IMG/VR virus record: IMGVR_UViG_3300010413_000178
Location: 1 to 24,317 of that record
DNA length: 24,317 nucleotides
Source: a virus
Reading direction: 5' to 3' (one strand)
In this document: one piece after another, positions 14,101 through 20,849 of the stretch
Position numbering within the stretch: the stretch's first letter is position 1
Layout of the letters: each line of letters opens with the position of its first letter
Notes under the pieces: model-generated
The model's database searches: none
The model's input: the letters and a program-made list of their open reading frames with translations, nothing else
Told to the model about the DNA's origin: nothing
Position numbers and translations under genes: made by a program

Positions 14101-14678
14101 TCCTGAAATGCTGCCTTGAACGAATCCGTATACCTGCTCTGATCGAGGGTCCATTCGTTCCCGGCATCCGGCACCGGGCCCCACCAGTACCAGCCCCCCA
14201 GGACCTCGCGGAAGATCCTGAAGATGATGACCACGCCCGCGTCGGCGAAAACCTGGAGCTCGGTTGCATACTGGTCCAGGAGATCGTGCCAATCGGCATA
14301 CACAGACTCTCCCGAATCGACGAGCTCCTCCAGTCCCCACAGTGGACGATTGGTATCGTTCGTGCCCCCGCCGGTCCAGGGATTGGCAAAACTCGCCGTC
14401 ACCATGACCAATCCCCCGGCCTCCCAATGATCTATGGCCAGGTTAGTCATCAGCGTAATATCGGCCGCCGTGAACGACGGGCTTGTGCGCCGCCACTGGA
14501 ACCCGATGACGGCCGGCTGATACCCGGTCAGTGTCTCCAATCCCAAAAAGTACTCGTCGTAACAGGATTGGATCTCCAACCGTCGCGCGCAGTTCTGCTG
14601 ACCGATCAATACCCGGCGGTTGCTCTTGCTGGTCAGGCTATCGAAATATGCGAGGATCTGTTCTTTCGTCGCTGCCAT
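11127..14678 (-). CDS. Tail hub fusion: GH26-like glycosidase, two LamG domains, Gp37-like tail protein
   Basis: The domain order in this 1183-aa protein is unusual. Residues 1-335 look like a GH26 (beta-mannanase-type) barrel: RRVLIGQQN near the start, PAVIGFQW, the acid/base region FRIFREVLGGWYWWG (E158; the usual His before it is Arg) and the nucleophile region VPIIIPEHGPEY (E266). Residues about 350-563 and 574-792 are two LamG/concanavalin-type domains, closely related copies (LRGLWMMEE / LRGLWRMEE; SWVHLAAVYDG in both). An acidic and proline-rich linker (795-814) leads to a C-terminal region (817-1183) resembling the siphovirus Gp37-like hub family (LEAQYKLRFLDTDGNLVAEV). It probably breaks down and binds a host surface polysaccharide. 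Mannan as substrate is only a family-based guess. It starts in a TGATG overlap with the fibre gene. Confidence 0.82.
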   Translation of the reverse strand: MAATKEQILAYFDSLTSKSNRRVLIGQQNCARRLEIQSCYDEYFLGLETLTGYQPAVIGFQWRRTSPSFTAADITLMTNLAIDHWEAGGLVMVTASFANPWTGGGTNDTNRPLWGLEELVDSGESVYADWHDLLDQYATELQVFADAGVVIIFRIFREVLGGWYWWGPVPDAGNEWTLDQSRYTDSFKAAFQDVHDYLGNTHGLDDHLIFAYTTCHRDIGRNLAAAFPGADYADLVGCTVYDDNFDIGSTGYSELQSCGVPIIIPEHGPEYDPMSGTYDCMNSIDAVRDTYDDVVMIQYWATWTENTAAIVDNDGAADLMTDPWIIPLGLVEIQETTPPAETIAVYKDDSALRGLWMMEEASGTRYDQTLYLNHLTDNNTVTQSADAQQGTYSADFESGTNEYLEITDGNQEGLDLSTAFTICMWIKPESVAANAFLAGKYVTSGNLRAYMLWLVLSGGSLYPRLNVSSDGSSYSAVQADTAVSAGSWVHLAAVYDGTELTIYRNGVSDCSPTAFSSSVYNSSSAFRLGRHPEDVWPYDGLMDEVAVFRRALTAAQILDIYTNGIQNPPVYDDDVNLRGLWRMEEESGTRYDDSPNDSNDLTDNNSVGYSSDAQEGDNSADFEDTSSQYLSIADASQTGLDLSDQFTILMWVKPESLTDVGRHALVSKFDIDGGDRAYQVSLLLDTGSYYHRVSVSADGAAATHLQASTATTAGSWVHLAAVYDGNELRLYRDGELDCTPVTSFTSLLNNSDAAFEVGRGTNDEYYYDGLIDELAVFDRALVQGEIEYIVANGIVAEEEEEPPTPPAPPPLPPGTGTQVLEAQYKLRFLDTDGNLVAEVTDFLGLSYVKQVNAAGLCRFVLAGDHHAIDELGHRYIVEVWRRVVNAEIDWYRDFQGLFLDQQRYQTDAAYFEGAAPGVLWLLGTRHVLWYANTTNRSKFTSQPAETVMKYLVDYNCGANATTGNGRIRAGAITGITVAATASGGNTISWGCSWKNVLDELQELARVAGGDFDLEEQTAANWEFDFYSGQRGTDLTETLTFSLAWGNMANPRYRYNRIQEATVVLAAGRGREDTRMTQVVTGEDYAATNDVELFVDANNRESAAALVSAANEKLDTFRAREELSFDVLQTPASLYGKHYCIDGVMGDLVTARYDELTLTQKISRVAVALQADGGERIDVTTETV

Positions 14679-15661
14679 CAGCTATCCGCCGTGTACTCTA
14701 CCAACCACCCGACGAAATAGACCACCGCGCTCACCGTATCACTGGCGTGTGTGGCGTTTCTTATACAGTATACATTCACCACGTCATCCACTGCTGCGCT
14801 GGCCAGCGATTCATTATTGATCGCATCCCATTCGTCGCCCACGATCGCCGTCGCGCTGTACCCGCTCCCGGCCGTATGCGTGTCGATCGCCTCATCCAAC
14901 GCGCCATAGGTCGCGACATTCGTCGCGTAAATATTCCCCGACGCAACCGCCGCCGACACAATCGCCTTGATCGTCATCCCCGAGGCGAAATCCTTCGGGA
15001 CCACGAAATGTCCGCGACACTCACAGCTTTTATTATCCGCCAACTGGAATCCGCGACTGGCATACGTCAATGAGATCGCATCTGTATTGTTATACCCAGC
15101 CGTCGCCGGCACGAACAGCGTCCGCGTGCGGTTGTCGATCTTGGCCGCCGTCACCGCCTCGTCAGCGATGTTAGCCGTCTCGACCTCGATATTAGGGTGC
15201 ACCCACACCCGCGCATCCGTCACCGTGATCACCCCGCCCGTCGTGATCGAGGCCTGCGCCAGCGGGATCTGCCATTCCGAGCCGTCCGATTGCGTCAGGC
15301 TCGGCGCCCCCGCCCCCTCCGTGCCCGCAACCCTGGTGATCCGTACGGTCTGCGCCGTCCAGTCCGCCTCCAGTGTGATGTAATCGATCCGCGTCGCCGC
15401 GCTGGGCGTCGGGATCGCCACGTCCACGCTGGCCGTATTCCAATACGGGAACCCGTACACGATCGCCGCCCCCGTGTTCACCGCTACCGGCGTGCTGGTC
15501 CCCGTCACCTCCAGCTCGTTCAAATAGTTCTTATGTACCCCCTCGTCGGTATTGTCCGCCAGCCACATCTGGCGCATCCACCGGATCAGCTCCGCCTGGG
15601 TGTACTCGGTCGCCCCGTCCCCCGTCGCCCCCGTCGTCCAGAAAATACTTTTTTCAGCCAT
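14678..15661 (-). CDS. Tail fibre / baseplate-like protein
   Basis: In this 327-aa protein the N-terminal region has TGDGATEYTQAELIRWMRQM and then VAVNTGAAIVYGFPYWN, like the start of many siphovirus baseplate or upper-fibre proteins. The phrase EVETANIADEAVTAAKIDNRT is a common fibre shaft motif. The C-terminal third is beta-rich with small residues and ends VYFVGWLVEYTADS, likely a trimeric tip. It lies between the distal tail protein and the glycosidase-hub protein, overlapping the latter's start by 1 bp. A receptor-binding or adaptor role is inferred; no fold was confirmed. Confidence 0.7.
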   Translation of the reverse strand: MAEKSIFWTTGATGDGATEYTQAELIRWMRQMWLADNTDEGVHKNYLNELEVTGTSTPVAVNTGAAIVYGFPYWNTASVDVAIPTPSAATRIDYITLEADWTAQTVRITRVAGTEGAGAPSLTQSDGSEWQIPLAQASITTGGVITVTDARVWVHPNIEVETANIADEAVTAAKIDNRTRTLFVPATAGYNNTDAISLTYASRGFQLADNKSCECRGHFVVPKDFASGMTIKAIVSAAVASGNIYATNVATYGALDEAIDTHTAGSGYSATAIVGDEWDAINNESLASAAVDDVVNVYCIRNATHASDTVSAVVYFVGWLVEYTADS

Positions 15662-15672
15662 CCATCACCTCG

Positions 15673-15716
15673 CCATCCGCGTTAATCCGCGGTTCCAAAA
15701 TCCAAAATCGCAAATC
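15673..15716. repeat. Intergenic repeat, CCGCGTTAATCCGCGG plus CCAAAATC families
   Basis: The 55-bp gap between the distal tail protein and the fibre gene is almost wholly repeat, with the same two families in the same order as at 11079. Confidence 0.8.
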
Positions 15717-16598
15717 CTAAATCCCAATGTACCGATTATAATACCTGAGATACACCGTCGTCGCCGCCGTCGCTGCGCTCCCCGTCACCTGGATATCATT
15801 CGGCTTATTCGCCGCGCTCCCCATCGGCGCCTCCAGGTGGAACGTTGCCAGGTCGCTGTCGCTCGTCAGGTCCGCGATCGTGTTCGCCTCATCCGAGTCC
15901 ACCACCGTCTTGAACCCCCATCGACAATCGATATCGTAATAATCCCCCGCGTCGATCGTCGTCCCGCTGAAATCGATCTTTTCGTCCGTCGTGAGATTCT
16001 GTACCTTCGGGCTCGTGATCGGCCCCACGATCCGGATGAACGGGAATGTCCGCCAGCTCCCCGTGTAGTAAATCGTCTGAGTTACGTCAAGCGTGCTCGC
16101 ACCCACAGATAGCGGCACCTCCATCGGCACCTCGAAAGCGCCCCCGCCGGCCCCCAGCGCGAAAATCTCTACATCCGCATCCGGGTCGTAAAACGTCGGA
16201 TCCGGCGCCACCATCGTCACCGCCAGCACCTGGTTAAACCCCTTCAGCCCGTCCGTCCCCATCCCCAGGTCCGCGCTATAATGCGCGTCGATCTGGCGCA
16301 CGCTCCCATCGTCGAACGTCCACCGCAACTGTAGCGCGTCGTCCAGCGGCCGGAACAAACGCAGGATCCCATCCCGCTCCTCGTACACGTCCGCCAGGTC
16401 CGTCGCCTCGATGATGAAAAACAGCCGGAACACCCGCGGGTCCAGCCGGAACCCCAGGTCCGTCGCCCCATGCTGCGCCGGGCCTCGCTCCGTCAGCCGG
16501 TGCAGCGGCGCCATCCCCAGCCCGTCGTGACCCGTGTACCGGTACAACGAGGCCAGATCGTAACTCACGTCACTAACAATCAGCGTCGGCGTCGCCAT
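15717..16598 (-). CDS. Distal tail protein (Dit-like)
   Basis: This 293-aa protein comes directly after the tape measure gene, where siphoviruses encode Dit. The N-terminal half contains LFFIIEATDLADVYEERDGI and LRLFRPLDDALQLRWTFDDG, then VRQIDAHYSADLGMG, resembling the Sipho_tail family (a strand-rich ring domain). The phrase VTMVAPDPTFYDP is typical of the same family. The C-terminal half is beta-rich (galectin-like in known Dit proteins). It should form the ring joining the tail tube to the fibre and hub. The ribosome binding sequence falls in an ACAGGAT repeat unit. Confidence 0.75.
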   Translation of the reverse strand: MATPTLIVSDVSYDLASLYRYTGHDGLGMAPLHRLTERGPAQHGATDLGFRLDPRVFRLFFIIEATDLADVYEERDGILRLFRPLDDALQLRWTFDDGSVRQIDAHYSADLGMGTDGLKGFNQVLAVTMVAPDPTFYDPDADVEIFALGAGGGAFEVPMEVPLSVGASTLDVTQTIYYTGSWRTFPFIRIVGPITSPKVQNLTTDEKIDFSGTTIDAGDYYDIDCRWGFKTVVDSDEANTIADLTSDSDLATFHLEAPMGSAANKPNDIQVTGSAATAATTVYLRYYNRYIGI

Positions 16599-16604
16599 CC
16601 CTAG

Positions 16605-16675
16605 TTATCCTGTAAATCCTGTTAATCCTGTCAAGACCTGGTTTTCTCCGCGCTCCCTGCGCTCTCCGCGGTAAA
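16605..16675. repeat. Intergenic repeat, TCCTGTAAATCCTGTTAA plus TCTCCGCGCTCCCTGCG families
   Basis: Three 9-bp units of the atcctgtaa/atcctgtta type are followed by the ctccgcgctccctgcgctct family. Read on the minus strand, the first family supplies AGGA upstream of the distal tail gene start. Confidence 0.85.
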
Positions 16676-18553
16676 TCATCCGTACAACTGCGCCAGCATC
16701 CGCATATCGTCCACCAGGCTCGCCTCGCTCTGCACGTTGCGATAATGCGCGTCCACCGTCACGTTAACCTGGCGCCCGATACTCGTCCCCCCACCGCCCG
16801 CGCCCACGCCCGCCATCGTTCCCATCGTCGCCCAGTCCATCCGCATCTCCCGCAGCGCGTCACTCACCCCGCGGATCCCGATCTCCAGCGGCGTCGCGCT
16901 CCCTGGGATCAACCAGTCCGGGATGTGAATGCTCGGTAGCTTGATCTCCGGCACCTTGATCGAGCCCAGCGCGTCGGTGACTTTTCTGGCATACTCGATG
17001 ATCTTCTCCAGCACATCCACCACCATCTGGATCGCGCCCCTGATCTTCTCCCAGATCGGCTTGCCTGTTTGATTCCACCACCGCACCACCGTCGCGAATG
17101 CGTCCGGGATCTTGTCAGAAAGCCAGCCCACGAACCGCTCGATGATGGGGATTACCGGGTCCTGGATGAACCCCCACAGCGCCGACAGTGCCGGCTTTAG
17201 CGCGTTCTCCCACACCCCTTTTACCATCCGCATTGCCCGCGGCACGTTCGTGTTCAGCCAATTAAACAACTTTTCGATGATCGGGATCACCGGGTCCTTG
17301 ATAAACTCCCACAATGCCGTCAGCGCCGGCTTCAGCACCGAGTTCCACACATCTTGCGCCGCCGTCATCGCCTCCGGGATCCGGTCCTCGACCCAGCTCA
17401 CGAACTTCTCTAACCAGGGGATCACCGGATCCTGGATGAACTGCCATAGCGCCTCCAGCGCCGGCTTCAGCACCGAATTCCAGATATCCCGCGCCGTCTG
17501 CATCGCCTTCGGCACGTTCTCCTGCAGCCATCCCACCAGCTTCTCGATCCACGGGATTACCGGATTCTGGATGAACGCCGCCACGGCCTCCAATGCCGGC
17601 TTTAGCGTCCCACTCCAGAATCCCGCCACCGTGCTCATCGCCCCCGGCAGATTCTTTGACAACCACGACACCAGATCACCGATCGCCGGCACGACCTTAT
17701 CCTGGATCCACGGCACCACCTCGCTCTTGAATACCTCGATCAATATCGGGAGGTACTGCTGCGCCAGGCTCAAAACCCCCTGCATCAGTTCGTTCCACAC
17801 CGGCAACAAAGCGACCCCGATCGCGTCCTTTGTGTCCTGCAATTGCGCGCTCAGCGCCGCCTGCGCCTGCGCCGCCGTCCCCGCCACCTCCGGCATCGCC
17901 GCCGTGTTCTCCTGCAGCTTCTCCAGCACGACGTTCATCATCCCGGCTTGCGTCTGCGCCTTCGTCAGCTCCCCCGCCTCGACGCCGAACATCTCGCTCG
18001 CCCGGGCCGTCGCATCACTCAAGGCGACCTGGATCCCCAGATTGTCCAGGATCATCGGCGATAACCTTCCAACGCCGGTGATTAAGGAATCAATCATAAA
18101 CCCCATATCTTGCCCGGTCGCCGCCGAGACCTTGCTCAAATATGACATCGCGTCCGGCAGATTCTGGGCGAAATCGATCCCCACGAGCTGGGCCGCCTTA
18201 TTGAACCCCATCATCAGCTCGGTCTGGTTCACCATCCCCAGCGACCCCTCTTTCAAAGCCGCCAGCATATCCGCCGAGCCCCCCTCGATCGTGCTCGTCA
18301 GCCCTTCGAACGCGTCCGTTACCCCCTGCACCTTGCCCGCGTTACTGGCCAGCTTCACCAGCCCCACGCCCAGGCCCACCGCGCCCGCGGCCGCGCCGGC
18401 GAACCCCACCGCCGCCACCTTGCCCAGCGCGCCGAACCCGCCTTTCAGCTTCCCCACCACGCCCGACGCAAACCCGGCGGATTTCTCCATATCATTCCGG
18501 AAATCCGAGCTATCCGCCGTCAGCTTAACCACCAGGCTCGCTAAAGTCGCCAC
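16676..18553 (-). CDS. Tail tape measure protein with four 45-aa repeats
   Basis: This 625-aa protein has a typical tape-measure N terminus (LVVKLTADSSDFRNDMEKS), a hydrophobic Gly/Ala stretch (about 46-72) and a phage-minor-tail-type region (100-250). Four tandem 45-aa repeats follow (311-490), each with W..LKPAL.ALW.FI.DPVIP..EK...WL, and a degenerate one before them. A Gly-rich end follows. It sets tail length and is expelled into the host at infection. It starts at GTG behind AGGGAT, where an ACAGGAT intergenic repeat supplies the upstream AGGA. It is short for a tape measure. The Trp-rich repeat unit is not the usual 11- or 13-aa period. Confidence 0.88.
   Translation of the reverse strand: MATLASLVVKLTADSSDFRNDMEKSAGFASGVVGKLKGGFGALGKVAAVGFAGAAAGAVGLGVGLVKLASNAGKVQGVTDAFEGLTSTIEGGSADMLAALKEGSLGMVNQTELMMGFNKAAQLVGIDFAQNLPDAMSYLSKVSAATGQDMGFMIDSLITGVGRLSPMILDNLGIQVALSDATARASEMFGVEAGELTKAQTQAGMMNVVLEKLQENTAAMPEVAGTAAQAQAALSAQLQDTKDAIGVALLPVWNELMQGVLSLAQQYLPILIEVFKSEVVPWIQDKVVPAIGDLVSWLSKNLPGAMSTVAGFWSGTLKPALEAVAAFIQNPVIPWIEKLVGWLQENVPKAMQTARDIWNSVLKPALEALWQFIQDPVIPWLEKFVSWVEDRIPEAMTAAQDVWNSVLKPALTALWEFIKDPVIPIIEKLFNWLNTNVPRAMRMVKGVWENALKPALSALWGFIQDPVIPIIERFVGWLSDKIPDAFATVVRWWNQTGKPIWEKIRGAIQMVVDVLEKIIEYARKVTDALGSIKVPEIKLPSIHIPDWLIPGSATPLEIGIRGVSDALREMRMDWATMGTMAGVGAGGGGTSIGRQVNVTVDAHYRNVQSEASLVDDMRMLAQLYG
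17084..17623 (-). repeat. Four 135-bp tandem repeats in the tape measure gene
   Basis: The units run 17623-17489, 17488-17354, 17353-17219 and 17218-17084, encoding residues 311-355, 356-400, 401-445 and 446-490. The protein is conserved between units, while third positions vary, so the copies are not a very recent expansion. Confidence 0.85.
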
Positions 18554-18559
18554 ATCCCT

Positions 18560-18626
18560 ATCCTGTAAATCCTGTTAATCCTGTCCAAAAAGATCCGCGT
18601 TCATCCGCGTGCATCTGCGGTTCTAA
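18560..18626. repeat. Intergenic repeat overlapping the 3' end of the chaperone G-T frame
   Basis: TCCTGTAAATCCTGTTAA units and CCGCGTTCATCCGCG units lie between the tape measure and chaperone genes. The last residues of the G-T product (RTADARG) and its stop codon are read from the repeat itself. Confidence 0.85.
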
Positions 18627-18936
18627 GATCCCTGCCCCCCATCGCCTTATTGATCTGCTCCACGATCGCCAATTGCTCCTCCCACGGCCGCGCCATGGGC
18701 ATCAGGTTATCGAAATCCGGCATAAAATCCGCCGGCTGGAACGCCCGCCGCCGCTTCTTTGGATCCCGCGCCGTGTTCGCGATCGCCGCCGCCACGATTC
18801 CCATCTGCAGGTCCCCACGCCGCCCGCCGAACGGCTCCATCCGTTCCACGATCATCCATTCCGTCAGCTCCCGGCTGCTGATCCTGGCCAGCAACTCGTC
18901 GACCGTGCATCCCAGCGCCAGAGCTAGGCGGAAGTA
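18601..18936 (-). CDS. Tail assembly chaperone, frameshifted T part (DUF4035-like)
   Basis: This frame has no need of its own start. It runs open from the proposed slip site and reads YFRLALALGCTVDELLARIS followed by SRELTEWMIVERMEPFGG, the classic C-terminal module of G-T chaperones. It lies exactly in the -1 frame relative to the preceding G gene, as in phage lambda. The fused product would be about 240 aa and would coat the tape measure during tail assembly. Position between tail tube and tape measure fits perfectly. An internal start near 18894 is possible but less likely. Confidence 0.82.
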   Translation of the reverse strand, partial: YFRLALALGCTVDELLARISSRELTEWMIVERMEPFGGRRGDLQMGIVAAAIANTARDPKKRRRAFQPADFMPDFDNLMPMARPWEEQLAIVEQINKAMGGRDLRTADARG

Positions 18937-19319
18937 AAACCGTCGCTCTGGCCGCCGGTTAAATTTTCCGCCAGCTCCTCGATGTCCTGATCACTCAGCC
19001 CGCTCAACCGCTGCGCCACGTCGAACACGCGATCCAGCGCCGCCGCACTTTTCAGCCCGAGCTGCCGCACGTCCTGATCGGTGAATAGCCGCTTCCCATC
19101 CTCATCGATGATCGTCAGCGCCGCCAGCTTCGCCCGCACGTTCCTGGTATCGACCTTCGATTGACGGCCATTCAGCGACACGATCGAGGCCTCGAACTGG
19201 TCCCGCTCCGCTCCCGTCAGGCCCCGCACCCGCACCGTGCCACCCCACTCCGGCACCTCCACGTCCTCGTATACCAGGTCCTCGGCCTGCAGGATCTGCT
19301 CCCTGCTCAATAATCCCAT
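18924..19319 (-). CDS. Tail assembly chaperone G
   Basis: The protein has 131 aa from ATG 19319, which follows GGAGGgtgat; the frame is open 12 bp further to 19331, but that start has no ribosome binding site. It begins MGLLSREQILQAEDLVYEDV, then VPEWGGTVRVRGLTGAERDQ, a typical start for siphovirus tail chaperones, and ends in a helical segment (LSGLSDQDIEELAENL). It precedes the tape measure and ends at TAG 18924 shortly after a TTTT slip site that allows -1 readthrough into the T frame. Confidence 0.82.
   Translation of the reverse strand: MGLLSREQILQAEDLVYEDVEVPEWGGTVRVRGLTGAERDQFEASIVSLNGRQSKVDTRNVRAKLAALTIIDEDGKRLFTDQDVRQLGLKSAAALDRVFDVAQRLSGLSDQDIEELAENLTGGQSDGFTSA
18934..18941 (-). 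promoter_or_regulatory. Probable -1 frameshift site (GGTTTTAC)
   Basis: In the G frame the codons are GGT TTT ACT, 10 nt before the stop. Phe-tRNA on TTT can re-pair with TTT after slipping back one base, which enters the T frame at TAC. The glycine codon would not re-pair, so this is not a classical X-XXY-YYZ heptamer. Confidence 0.55.
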
Positions 19320-19328
19320 ATCACCCTC

Positions 19329-19404
19329 CATCCGCGTTAATCCGCGTCCATCTGCGGTTACTGTTTTGGTTTTCTCCGCGCTCCCTGCGCTCTCCGCGGT
19401 AAAA
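19329..19404. repeat. Intergenic repeat, CCGCGTTAATCCGCG plus TCTCCGCGCTCCCTGCG families
   Basis: Nearly the whole gap between the tail tube and chaperone G genes is repeat. The second half (from gttttctccgcgctccctgc) is identical over more than 30 bp to the copy at 16640-16674. Confidence 0.88.
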
Positions 19405-19830
19405 CTACGCCAGCGTCGGTTGCCCGCTACCCGACAACGTCACGCTCGCCGTCAGCTTTCCCGCCACCGGCGCCCCCGGCTCGAACCCCGTCACGAATGC
19501 CGCAAATGCCCACGTGGTTGTGCCCGTATCCGGAAACACGAGCTGGAAATTCCGCAACGTCCGCGCCACCATATCCGCGATCAACCCCGTGCTCGCGTCG
19601 TGCGTCGCCCCGGCCGGATCGTACTGGATGGCAAAGCCGACCTCTCCCACATCCAGGATCGTCGCGATCCGCTCCATCCACCCGGCCGTGCTATCGTGGC
19701 TGGTCCCGTCCTCGGTATTCAGCGTCAACCCCGGCCCGGTGATGTCCAGCACCTCCGCGATCGTCGTGAAACTCTCCGGACTTCCACCATCGCCCGCCTT
19801 TAACAACGTCCCATAACTAGCGATACCCAT
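19405..19830 (-). CDS. Major tail tube protein
   Basis: This 141-aa protein begins MGIASYGTLLKAGDGGSPES, then TIAEVLDITGPGLTLNTEDG and later WMERIATILDVGEVGFAIQY, a pattern I recognise from siphovirus tail tube subunits. TLRNFQLVFPDTGTTTWAF and SVTLSGSGQPTLA complete the expected beta-rich fold. The start follows a strong GGAGGTG ribosome binding site, fitting an abundant protein. Its place upstream of the chaperones and tape measure supports the call. Confidence 0.85.
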   Translation of the reverse strand: MGIASYGTLLKAGDGGSPESFTTIAEVLDITGPGLTLNTEDGTSHDSTAGWMERIATILDVGEVGFAIQYDPAGATHDASTGLIADMVARTLRNFQLVFPDTGTTTWAFAAFVTGFEPGAPVAGKLTASVTLSGSGQPTLA

Positions 19831-19846
19831 CCTACACCTCCATAAT

Positions 19847-20209
19847 CTATAGGGGCAGTTTTACCACCCCAAACTTCACCGATGCGCTGCTCGCTTCAAA
19901 ATACAACTTTCCGTCCGTCTGCTCCCATCCCTCCAGATCAAACGGGCCAAACACCGCGTACTCGCCCCCGGCCAGGCTGTACGTCGTGATGTCCCCCGTC
20001 CGGCCCGCCGCGTCTGCCACCGAACTGATCGTCACCGTGTACCCGGTCCCGCCCGTGTTGTGCGCGATGATGATCTCCGCGCCGGTGAACGTCACCTGTT
20101 CTTTATTGGCCGCGTCGGCCGCCGTCATCGTCAGGTCGGCCGCGTTGGCTGTGTAGGCGTTAGTTTTCGTCCCCAGCGCCGTCAGCGGCGTGTGGCTCTG
20201 TCTGGCCAT
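19847..20209 (-). CDS. Small structural protein of the tail region
   Basis: This 120-aa protein is rich in Ala, Thr and Gly, with TMTAADAANKEQVTFTGAEI, then IIAHNTGGTGYTVTISSVAD, GRTGDI and GPFDLEGWEQTDGKLYFEAS. I recognise this pattern from small proteins near tail tube genes of siphoviruses; it looks like a single beta-sandwich. It could decorate the tail or head. It starts behind a purine-rich GGAGAGGGAGATAGAGG leader, inside the end of the preceding zinc-finger gene (50-bp overlap). Confidence 0.6.
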   Translation of the reverse strand: MARQSHTPLTALGTKTNAYTANAADLTMTAADAANKEQVTFTGAEIIIAHNTGGTGYTVTISSVADAAGRTGDITTYSLAGGEYAVFGPFDLEGWEQTDGKLYFEASSASVKFGVVKLPL

Positions 20210-20453
20210 CCTCTATCTCCCTCTCCACCTCGATCGGCTCCCCGCGCGCGTCCACGAACGGCAAACGTATCTTGGGTGGGGGCTTTGGGGCGTGATCGGC
20301 CTCGTAATGCCGCATCATTTCATCCACCCCCTCCAACGTGTCGAACCGACAAAATTTACATTGGAGCTGCGGTAACCCCTTCCACGAGCCCACTGTATAC
20401 GGCCGTTCATCCCCGTCCCATCTGCGTTTATCCGTGTTCATCTGCGGTTCCAT
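20160..20453 (-). CDS. Small C2H2 zinc-finger-like protein
   Basis: This 97-aa protein contains a C2H2-type signature CKFCRFDTLEGVDEMMRHYE followed by ADH (C-x2-C-x12-H-x4-H). The C-terminal third is acidic. The N-terminal residues EPQMNTDKRRWDGD are a direct translation of the intergenic repeat, so the start may have been captured from it, with ATG 20453 or ATG 20441 as the start. A GTG near the end of that segment is the alternative. Small zinc-finger proteins of this kind are common in phage tail operons, but their role is not known to me. Confidence 0.6.
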   Translation of the reverse strand: MEPQMNTDKRRWDGDERPYTVGSWKGLPQLQCKFCRFDTLEGVDEMMRHYEADHAPKPPPKIRLPFVDARGEPIEVEREIEDGQTEPHAADGAGDEN

Positions 20454-20462
20454 CTGCGGTCA
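20418..20462. repeat. Repeat captured into a coding start
   Basis: Units of the ATCTGCGTTTATCCGTGTTCATC type and a second shorter copy overlap the first 12 or so codons of the zinc-finger gene, and supply its ATG codons. Confidence 0.75.
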
Positions 20463-20849
20463 CTCCTGATACCAGATCAAATAATCCGCTCGCACCACCG
20501 GCTTCTCGAACACCGTCGACCAGATGTCGCTCTCATCGTCCAGGAAACACGCCCCCACCACCGTCGAGCCCCACGTCCCACTCTGCCCGTCCAGCGCTGC
20601 CCGCACCGCCTCGCTCACACCCTTCGCGCTCGAATAGCTGCTCCCGATGCACGTCACCTGCATCCGCGCGAACGCCAGCCCGCTCGGCCCGTCGTGCGCC
20701 GTCTCCCTGGGCCCCGAGATCCTTTGGTACGCAATCGCCGGCAGGCTCGCCTCTTGGGGCACCAGCAGCGGGTATACCCGCGTGCTCACCAGCGCCGTCA
20801 CGCCCGCCACCGCCTGCAGCCGGCTGTACAGCCCCTCCTCGATCGTCAT
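20460..20849 (-). CDS. Tail terminator / completion protein (DUF3168-like)
   Basis: This 129-aa protein reads MTIEEGLYSRLQAVAGVTAL, then RVYPLLVPQEASLPAIAYQR and later ARMQVTCIGSSYSSAKGVSE, the pattern of the DUF3168 family, which caps the tail tube at the head end. The start lies in an ATGA overlap with the gp10-like gene. The order connector, closure, gp10, DUF3168, tail tube is the standard HK97-type one. Confidence 0.85.
   Translation of the reverse strand: MTIEEGLYSRLQAVAGVTALVSTRVYPLLVPQEASLPAIAYQRISGPRETAHDGPSGLAFARMQVTCIGSSYSSAKGVSEAVRAALDGQSGTWGSTVVGACFLDDESDIWSTVFEKPVVRADYLIWYQE

Noticed and set aside
17112-18578. 488-aa plus-strand ORF
   Set aside because: Antisense shadow of the tape measure gene; Ser/Ala/Pro-rich with no domain and no ribosome binding site.
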